A stretch of DNA of 12,019 nt from an uncultured Lachnospiraceae bacterium (GTDB lineage Bacteria > Bacillota > Clostridia > Lachnospirales > Lachnospiraceae): assembly GCA_902782965.1 (NCBI GenBank), contig CACZPG010000292.1, forward strand, positions 1 to 12,019. Direction: 5' to 3'. Below, one piece after another: positions 7,430 to 12,019 of this stretch. The notes beneath the pieces were generated by a model. The model did not search any database and was not told where the DNA came from. It saw only the letters and a list, made by a program, of their open reading frames with translations. Every line of letters begins with the position of its first letter. Position 1 is the first letter of the stretch. A program made the translations under genes and the position numbers.

Positions 7430-8638
7430 ATGAATAAGAAACTGGCAGGCATTGCAATAATATTTATATTGCTCATATTATGTGCCGGTGGGATCATTAT
7501 GCATATCTACAGTGACAGAAAGAAGAGTTCCTCTGATTCGGAAGGTAATTATCTGGCTGTAGAAGTTAATGAAATAAAGAACAGAATCAATTCCGGAGAT
7601 ACAGAGGGTGCAATTCAGAAATGCGATGAGCTTGTGGCATCAGATCAGGAAGAAGAATCGGAGAATACGACAGATTCTCAGGTTTTCCAGGTTTTCCTTC
7701 CGTTAGTGATCAGTATCATCGGGGTTCTTATTATGCTTCTGTATCTGAACAGCCGTATTCTTAAGCCCTTCGAGGATATGAAGGATTTTGCAACAGAGGT
7801 TTCGAAGGGAAATATGGATGCTTCCCTTAAGATGGACAGGGGTAATTATTTCGGAGACTTTACCTGGGCTTTCGAAAATATGCGAAAGGAAATAGTTAAA
7901 TCCAGAAACGCCGAGAAAACTGCGATAGAGAATAATAAAACTGTAATAGCAACTCTTTCTCATGATATCAAAACACCTATGGCTTCCATAAGAGCTTACG
8001 CAGAAGCTTTTGAAGCCAACATGGATTCTACCCCGGAGAAGAGACAGAAGTATCTGAATGTGCTCATGCAGAAATGTGACGAGGTATCTAAGCTTACCAA
8101 TGATCTGTTCCTTCATTCCATTTCCGAAATGAACAGGCTGGAGGTTACAGAAGAAAGTATTGATCTGATCAGATTTCTTGATGAGGATGTGAGAGGGCTG
8201 TTTGCATTTGATGATAAGGTAGATATCATTTTTCCTGAGGGTAAGCGCTCAGGTGAGGACAGCGTAGTTATTACCGCAGATCCTAAAAGGCTTCTGCAGA
8301 TAATGGAGAATCTGAAGAGCAATTCAGAGAAATATGCCAAGACGAATATTGAGATATCTCTGGAGCTGCAGGAAACAGCTGATCATGATAATAAAGATAA
8401 ACAGGATAATGAAGCCAATAGGGCTATAATTCATTTCAGAGATTTCGGTCCCGGCATTCCGGAAGAAGAGATTCCTTTTATCACCGGAAAATTCTACCGG
8501 GGCAAGAACTGTGGTAATGAGAACGGTTCCGGACTGGGACTTTATATAGTGAAAGACCTGGTGGAGAAGATGCAGGGGAAGCTGAATCTGTATAACAGAA
8601 ATCCCGGTCTGGATGTGGTTATTGAACTGAAAATCTAA
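7430..8638 (+). CDS. Membrane sensor histidine kinase, partner of the adjacent response regulator
   Basis: 402 residues. Membrane segments at about 5-25 and 88-107 enclose a short acidic extracytoplasmic region (~27-87). A HAMP-like linker follows (~108-160), then HisKA with phospho-accepting H178 in LSHDIKTPMASI, and the ATPase domain with N box ENLKSNSEKY (293-302), DFGPGI (338-343) and GSGLGL (366-371). A Lys/Asp/Asn-rich insertion at ~316-331 extends a loop in the ATPase domain. GGGAG at 7419-7423 sets the ATG at 7430. The extracytoplasmic region is larger than in the intramembrane-sensing BceS kinases, so it may detect a signal directly instead of relying wholly on the transporter (inference). 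It is the last gene of the operon; the terminator at 8711-8738 follows 72 bases later. Confidence 0.95.
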   Translation: MNKKLAGIAIIFILLILCAGGIIMHIYSDRKKSSSDSEGNYLAVEVNEIKNRINSGDTEGAIQKCDELVASDQEEESENTTDSQVFQVFLPLVISIIGVLIMLLYLNSRILKPFEDMKDFATEVSKGNMDASLKMDRGNYFGDFTWAFENMRKEIVKSRNAEKTAIENNKTVIATLSHDIKTPMASIRAYAEAFEANMDSTPEKRQKYLNVLMQKCDEVSKLTNDLFLHSISEMNRLEVTEESIDLIRFLDEDVRGLFAFDDKVDIIFPEGKRSGEDSVVITADPKRLLQIMENLKSNSEKYAKTNIEISLELQETADHDNKDKQDNEANRAIIHFRDFGPGIPEEEIPFITGKFYRGKNCGNENGSGLGLYIVKDLVEKMQGKLNLYNRNPGLDVVIELKI

Positions 8639-8679
8639 AATCATTTAACTGAAAAATAACAGAAATCAAGTCTTGAAAG

Positions 8680-8698
8680 TAGCTGCCTCTGGCAGCTA
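8680..8698. repeat. Short perfect hairpin after the sensor kinase gene
   Basis: TAGCTGCC (8680-8687) and GGCAGCTA (8691-8698) pair perfectly over 8 bp around the loop TCT. No T-run follows, so it is not a terminator by itself. It stands 12 bases ahead of the true terminator hairpin and may stabilise the 3' end of the mRNA or assist termination. Confidence 0.5.
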
Positions 8699-8710
8699 TC
8701 ATTTCGGGCG

Positions 8711-8738
8711 AAGAGTGTCGCAGGTGACACTCTTTTTT
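8711..8738 (+). terminator. Rho-independent terminator of the ABC/two-component operon
   Basis: AAGAGTGTCG (8711-8720) and TGACACTCTT (8725-8734) form a 10-bp stem, with one G-U pair at the loop end, around CAGG. A run of six T (8733-8738) overlaps the end of the stem. It lies 72 bases after the kinase stop. This is a standard intrinsic terminator and separates the operon from the promoter that starts two bases later. Confidence 0.85.
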
Positions 8739-8739
8739 G

Positions 8740-8768
8740 TTTACATCAGAGGTATTGTTTTGTATAAT
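8740..8768 (+). promoter_or_regulatory. Sigma-A type promoter for the FecR-domain/surface-protein operon
   Basis: TTTACA at 8740-8745 (5 of 6 consensus bases) and TATAAT at 8763-8768 (6 of 6) are separated by the optimal 17 bases. The start point would be near 8775, giving a leader of about 46 bases before the ATG at 8821. It follows directly on the terminator T-run, so the two operons are tightly packed but transcriptionally separate. Confidence 0.75.
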
Positions 8769-8807
8769 TAAATTGGTATATTGTCTATAAATTTGAATCA
8801 CTTTTTT

Positions 8808-8813
8808 GAAGGA
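8808..8813 (+). promoter_or_regulatory. Ribosome binding site that fixes the FecR-domain gene start
   Basis: GAAGGA lies 7 bases before the ATG at 8821. A TTG at 8806 is in the same frame, but its codons would overlap this site and it has no ribosome binding site of its own, so the ATG at 8821 is the better start. Confidence 0.7.
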
Positions 8814-8820
8814 TTTTATT

Positions 8821-9753
8821 ATGAATGTTAAGAAGATTATTATTGTAGTTTCGGCCGTAGTCATACTGGTAATAGCGGGAGTTGTAGTATTTCTTTCTTT
8901 TTTTAAGAAGAATGCTTATCGTATGCTTAAGGTCTATCAGATTGATGGAGAGGGAACTGTCACCAGACAAGATATCGGTGATATTGATCCTTATAACAAT
9001 ATGGTACTTGAGACAGGCGATACAGTAACCCTGAATAAGGGTAATATGGTCCTGCAGGCTGATGATGACAAATATATATACATGGAGGAAGATACTCAGC
9101 TGGTTCTGAATGCTTCCGGAAACAGTGAGAACAGTAAGACGGAGATAGAGCTTAAACGAGGTTCTATTACGAATGATATTCAGAATAAGCTAAATGATGA
9201 TTCCAGCTATGAAGTAAATACACCGAACTCCACAATGTCAGTACGCGGAACCATATTCAGAGTATCCGTGTATGAAATTGACGGTGTGAAGTATACCAAG
9301 ATTTCTGTCTTTGAAGGAAAAGTAGCTTCCTATCTTGTATATAAGGATGGCACTAAATCTGATAAGGAAGTTGTTGTCGAGAAAGGCAAAGAGGTTATTA
9401 TCTACGAAGATGACAAGACCACAGATTATTTGTCGGATCCTCAGGATATTGACTATTCTGAACTTCCTGAATCAGTCAGAAATATGCTTGGAATTGCACT
9501 TGAGGAAGGCAGAGATGTTGCTTTTGAAGACGATGGTGACGGTGGTTCATCAGATCCGGGTAGTGATGATTCCGGTGATCTGGGTGATACTGTGACAGTT
9601 ACATTTATGTATAACGGAAGTGTATTCGGTACACAGACTGTTAAGAAGGGTGGAACAGCATCCATACCATCCCTGGAGCCTCCGACAGGAGGAAGCTGGA
9701 ATTGGACATTCTCAGATCCGGTTGAAGAAGATATAACGATAGAATGGAAGTAA
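8821..9753 (+). CDS. Membrane-anchored extracytoplasmic FecR-domain protein with C-terminal InlB-type repeat
   Basis: 310 residues. A single membrane segment (~5-27) after MNVKK has no clear cleavage site, so it probably acts as an N-terminal anchor with the rest outside. Residues ~62-200 form a FecR-like domain. It has the characteristic NTPNSTMSVRGTIFRVSV (133-150), then TKISVFEGKV (159-168) and VVEKGKEVII (185-194), matching the family pattern TP-x-RGT-x-F-x-V followed by a V-x-EG-x-V strand. An acidic Gly/Ser/Asp linker (236-255) leads to a ~55-residue module (256-310) resembling InlB B/Listeria-Bacteroides repeats, with VTFMYNG, VKKGG and a terminal Trp. FecR domains in Gram-negative iron uptake relay signals to sigma factors. 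Here no sigma factor or TonB receptor is adjacent, so that role should not be assumed. The next gene follows after 14 bases, suggesting that the two surface proteins work together. Confidence 0.82.
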   Translation: MNVKKIIIVVSAVVILVIAGVVVFLSFFKKNAYRMLKVYQIDGEGTVTRQDIGDIDPYNNMVLETGDTVTLNKGNMVLQADDDKYIYMEEDTQLVLNASGNSENSKTEIELKRGSITNDIQNKLNDDSSYEVNTPNSTMSVRGTIFRVSVYEIDGVKYTKISVFEGKVASYLVYKDGTKSDKEVVVEKGKEVIIYEDDKTTDYLSDPQDIDYSELPESVRNMLGIALEEGRDVAFEDDGDGGSSDPGSDDSGDLGDTVTVTFMYNGSVFGTQTVKKGGTASIPSLEPPTGGSWNWTFSDPVEEDITIEWK

Positions 9754-9767
9754 GGAGGTAACTGCTG

Positions 9768-12019
9768 ATGAAGAAACATTTTCATAGAAATAGAAATAAC
9801 AGGATATTAAGCATCTTACTTGCAGTAGTTATGATCTTTGCTGCCATGTATTCAACTCCGGTCAGCTATGGTTCTTATGCTGAAGCTGAGGAGGTTGTTG
9901 AAGAAGGTTCAGATCAGGGTAATAAGGAAGAGACAACTGAAGCTAAGACTACTGAAGCCAAAACTACTGAAGTCAAAACAACTGAAGCTAAAAAAGATGA
10001 ATCCTCAAAATCTGAAAATCAGAAGACTGAAACCCAAAAGACTGAGGAAAAACCGGCTGCATCAACAAATGAGACTACAGAGGCAGCTGCTGATGCTAAA
10101 ACAGTAAATCCGGTTAAAGAAGATGCTTCTACTGAGGCGCCTGTAGTGACACCGGAGGTAGTTCCTGTTCTCGAAGATGTTACAAGTAAGGTTATTATTT
10201 CAGAAGCTGATGCAGAGCAGAAGAAATCTGAAGAAGCAGCAGCTGAGAATGAGAAGAATATCCAAAGTGATGATACCGGTTCCGGTTCTTCCGGAAATAA
10301 GTCTGTCAAAGTCGGCTCAGCCAAAGCAGGTTCAGCTAAAGCCGGAGCTTCCAAGGCCGGCTCAAAGAAAACAGTATCGTCCAAAGCAGGTAGCGATCAG
10401 GGTGATACTGAAGAACCTAAGAAAAACTATGATATTTACTTTGAAGACGATATTATTGTATTTGTCGGAACGGATTATGACCTCTTTGATTATGCAGAGT
10501 ATGTGAGTGATTGTGAAGACTATAATGGAACCTTAAGCATAACTTATTATGATAGTGAACTTAATGAACTTCCATCGAAGCCTACGGAAGAAGGAACTTA
10601 CAGATTCACTGTATACGGTACCGAAACTGATACTTACGATCCTTTCTATTCCAGTTACTTTGAATATAGTATTGCATACATTTCCAGTGATGGTATGACT
10701 GTAACTCTGGAAGGTTTAGAGAATGGCAAATATGCTAAGGATAAGGTTACAGTAAAGGCTCCATCAGGTTATCTGGTAAAATTCCTCTATTATACTGAGG
10801 ATGGAAGATATGATGATTTTGCCGCTTCCTTTGATATTGATGAGGATATAGTAAATTCAGGGGATGACCTGGGTTATACATTGAAGAAAATAGATGGCGG
10901 TGCAGAGACTGATACGCTATATGACCTGACTAATATGCTTTCTGATATTATATTTGACTCGGATCCACCGGAGTTCGAAACTCCGCTTATTGATGGAGAG
11001 GCTGCCTCAATAACTGACGGAAGTACTGTATCTGCTGATAAAGTTGAGCTTACTGTTAAGGATGTGAATCTGGCTACTGTAAGCTGTGATGGTAGTATAT
11101 ATGGTGATGGTTTGTTTTTATCTGGTGGCGATAATATGAAGACATGTTATATTCTCCTGGAGTCGGAAGAAGGAAAACCAAGGGAGATAACCGCCAAAGC
11201 TGTTGATTACTCCGGTAATGTAAAAACACTTACCTTTACATTGAAGAAGCAGGGAGATAAGAAGACTCTGGATATTCCTACCCCAACCTTCGGAACAGTA
11301 TATAAAGGAACAGAAATTGGTAAGTCACTGGATTTTGCTACTCTGCTTACTATTCCGTCTGATTATGATGGAACACCGACCAGTGAATTCCTTGATTCCT
11401 CGAATCAACCTTTAAGTAGTTCTGAACTGAGTGCCTTGGTTGGATCAGATAAGGTCGGTAACTATAAGGTCAGAATCACTTTCCCGGAGACGGAAGATTA
11501 TTACGGAGAAGAAATGGGACCGTTTGGTTTTACCGTTGCTTATTATCCTACGGATGGACTGACACCGATTCTTTCAGGCGTGAATAATGAATACTATGTT
11601 AAGTCATCCTTTACAGTTAATGCTCCTACAGGATTTAAGATTAAGAAGGCTTCGGATTCTTCTTTCTCGAGTTCTATAACCTATACTAAAGATGAAATAT
11701 ATGAAGAAGATGATATTCTTACTGAGTATATCGGAATTACATTACAGAGAGAAAGCGATGAAGCTATAACGGAAGACTTCAATCTTCTGGATGTGCATCC
11801 TGAGATAGCTGATTTCACCTTTGATCCTGATGATCCTGTGATTCTGAGTAATCCTACAGTTGACGGTGTTGAACAGACAATCAAGGAGAGTGATAAAGTA
11901 ACCGGTGAGGTTGTAATATTTACCGTAGTGGATGCTACTCTTGACAAGGTATTAACTCAGGATTCTGATGTGGTATATACCCGAGATAATGGAGGAATAT
12001 CTGAAGATTCGGATGGCAA
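9768..12019 (+). CDS. Large secreted repeat-containing surface protein (Ig-like domains), 3' end outside the window
   Basis: The frame stays open from ATG 9768 to the last base (750 complete codons) with no stop. A near-perfect AAGGAGG (9752-9758) overlaps the stop codon of the preceding gene. The N-terminus is a signal peptide: basic MKKHFHRNRNNR, a hydrophobic core at ~13-27, and a probable signal peptidase I site after AEA (38-40). Next comes a ~180-residue low-complexity stalk rich in Thr, Glu, Lys and Ala, including TTEAK repeats (55-74) and Gly-Ser-Ala-Lys repeats (183-202). From ~221, beta-rich domains begin in two long units, ~221-496 and ~503-750+. Each ends in a bacterial Ig-like fold, with AVDYSGN (478-484) as the typical D-x-x-GN signature. 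No catalytic motif is visible. It is likely an adhesin, a wall-associated structural protein or the N-terminal part of a modular surface enzyme; the anchor is beyond the window. Confidence 0.85.
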   Translation, partial: MKKHFHRNRNNRILSILLAVVMIFAAMYSTPVSYGSYAEAEEVVEEGSDQGNKEETTEAKTTEAKTTEVKTTEAKKDESSKSENQKTETQKTEEKPAASTNETTEAAADAKTVNPVKEDASTEAPVVTPEVVPVLEDVTSKVIISEADAEQKKSEEAAAENEKNIQSDDTGSGSSGNKSVKVGSAKAGSAKAGASKAGSKKTVSSKAGSDQGDTEEPKKNYDIYFEDDIIVFVGTDYDLFDYAEYVSDCEDYNGTLSITYYDSELNELPSKPTEEGTYRFTVYGTETDTYDPFYSSYFEYSIAYISSDGMTVTLEGLENGKYAKDKVTVKAPSGYLVKFLYYTEDGRYDDFAASFDIDEDIVNSGDDLGYTLKKIDGGAETDTLYDLTNMLSDIIFDSDPPEFETPLIDGEAASITDGSTVSADKVELTVKDVNLATVSCDGSIYGDGLFLSGGDNMKTCYILLESEEGKPREITAKAVDYSGNVKTLTFTLKKQGDKKTLDIPTPTFGTVYKGTEIGKSLDFATLLTIPSDYDGTPTSEFLDSSNQPLSSSELSALVGSDKVGNYKVRITFPETEDYYGEEMGPFGFTVAYYPTDGLTPILSGVNNEYYVKSSFTVNAPTGFKIKKASDSSFSSSITYTKDEIYEEDDILTEYIGITLQRESDEAITEDFNLLDVHPEIADFTFDPDDPVILSNPTVDGVEQTIKESDKVTGEVVIFTVVDATLDKVLTQDSDVVYTRDNGGISEDSDG
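9930..9989 (+). repeat. Four 15-base tandem repeats encoding [E/K]TTE[A/V]
   Basis: Four consecutive 15-base units (9930, 9945, 9960, 9975) encode ETTEA, KTTEA, KTTEV and KTTEA in the stalk of the surface protein. The units differ mainly at third codon positions. A repeat of this type can change copy number by slippage or recombination, altering stalk length. Confidence 0.8.
10314..10373 (+). repeat. Four degenerate 15-base repeats encoding Gly/Ser/Ala/Lys motifs
   Basis: Units at 10314, 10329, 10344 and 10359 encode GSAKA, GSAKA, GASKA and GSKKT, followed after SS by a further KAGS. The stretch is basic and flexible, unlike the acidic sequence on both sides, and lies just before the first folded repeat unit. 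Confidence 0.75.
10428..12019 (+). repeat. Two long tandem protein-level repeat units in the surface protein
   Basis: Unit 1 spans about 10428-11255 (residues 221-496). Unit 2 spans about 11274 to the window end (residues 503-750, incomplete). Matching landmarks in order: GTDYDLFDYA with GTEIGKSLDFA; EEGTYRFTVYGTETDTY with KVGNYKVRITFPETEDYY; DGMTVTLEGLENGKYAKDK with DGLTPILSGVNNEYYVKSS; VKAPSGYLVK with VNAPTGFKIK; and a shared PLIDG/PTVDG entry to the Ig-like part. DNA identity is low, so the duplication is old. Confidence 0.7.

Noticed and set aside
8806..8820. TTG start at 8806 for the FecR-domain gene
   Set aside because: The GAAGGA ribosome binding site sits within these codons at the right distance from ATG 8821, which is the better start.
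9930..10373. Possible CRISPR-like array because of regularly spaced repeats
   Set aside because: The repeats are directly adjacent 15-base coding units without unique spacers, inside an open reading frame; no cas gene is present.
9838..10506. Two + strand open frames (9838-10107 and 10177-10506) and a - strand one (10019-10384) with repetitive products
   Set aside because: They are frame shadows of the low-complexity stalk of the secreted protein starting at 9768. The Lys/Leu/Arg and Ala/Pro/Glu repeats simply mirror the 15-base DNA repeats.

Overview
The window reads as a low-to-moderate GC Gram-positive chromosome, most likely a Clostridia member of the Lachnospiraceae (Butyrivibrio or Pseudobutyrivibrio type). 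That assignment is inferred from codon style, strong GGAGG-type ribosome binding sites, a sigma-A type promoter, the BceAB/MacB-like ABC-plus-two-component cluster, a DegV domain and large secreted Ig-repeat proteins. It is not a database match. All seven genes lie on the + strand. I see no tRNA, rRNA, CRISPR array, transposase or phage gene.

Region 1 (1-3248) is a phosphorelay module. The window opens inside a gene whose C-terminus is a histidine phosphotransfer (Hpt) domain. Eighty bases later comes an 894-residue membrane hybrid kinase: six membrane segments, HisKA, HATPase and a receiver domain. Fused to its C-terminus is a full-length DegV (FakB-like, fatty-acid-binding) domain. The kinase has a receiver but no Hpt, and its neighbour has an Hpt, so the two could pass phosphate between them. 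The kinase-DegV fusion is the most unusual object here. By eye its DegV domain has lost two of the three residues that hold the fatty-acid carboxylate in FakB, which suggests a ligand-sensing or regulatory role rather than an enzymatic carrier.

Region 2 (3249-8738) is a self-contained ABC-transporter/two-component operon: ATPase, 801-residue double-FtsX permease, OmpR-family response regulator and sensor kinase. The gaps are 32, 44 and 42 bases, and a clear Rho-independent terminator closes it. The leader (3249-3384) holds a 15-bp hairpin, a possible promoter and a near-perfect 27-base dyad just ahead of the first ribosome binding site. By analogy with related systems the operon probably handles export of, or resistance to, a peptide or lipid-active compound; the substrate is unknown.

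Region 3 (8740-12019) starts with a well-formed promoter (TTTACA, 17 bases, TATAAT) directly behind that terminator. It drives a membrane-anchored extracytoplasmic FecR-domain protein with an InlB-type C-terminal repeat. Fourteen bases later comes a large secreted protein, at least 750 residues long and open at the window edge. It has a signal peptide, Thr/Glu/Lys and Gly/Ser/Ala/Lys repeat stalks, and two long tandem units of about 280 residues that are related at protein level.
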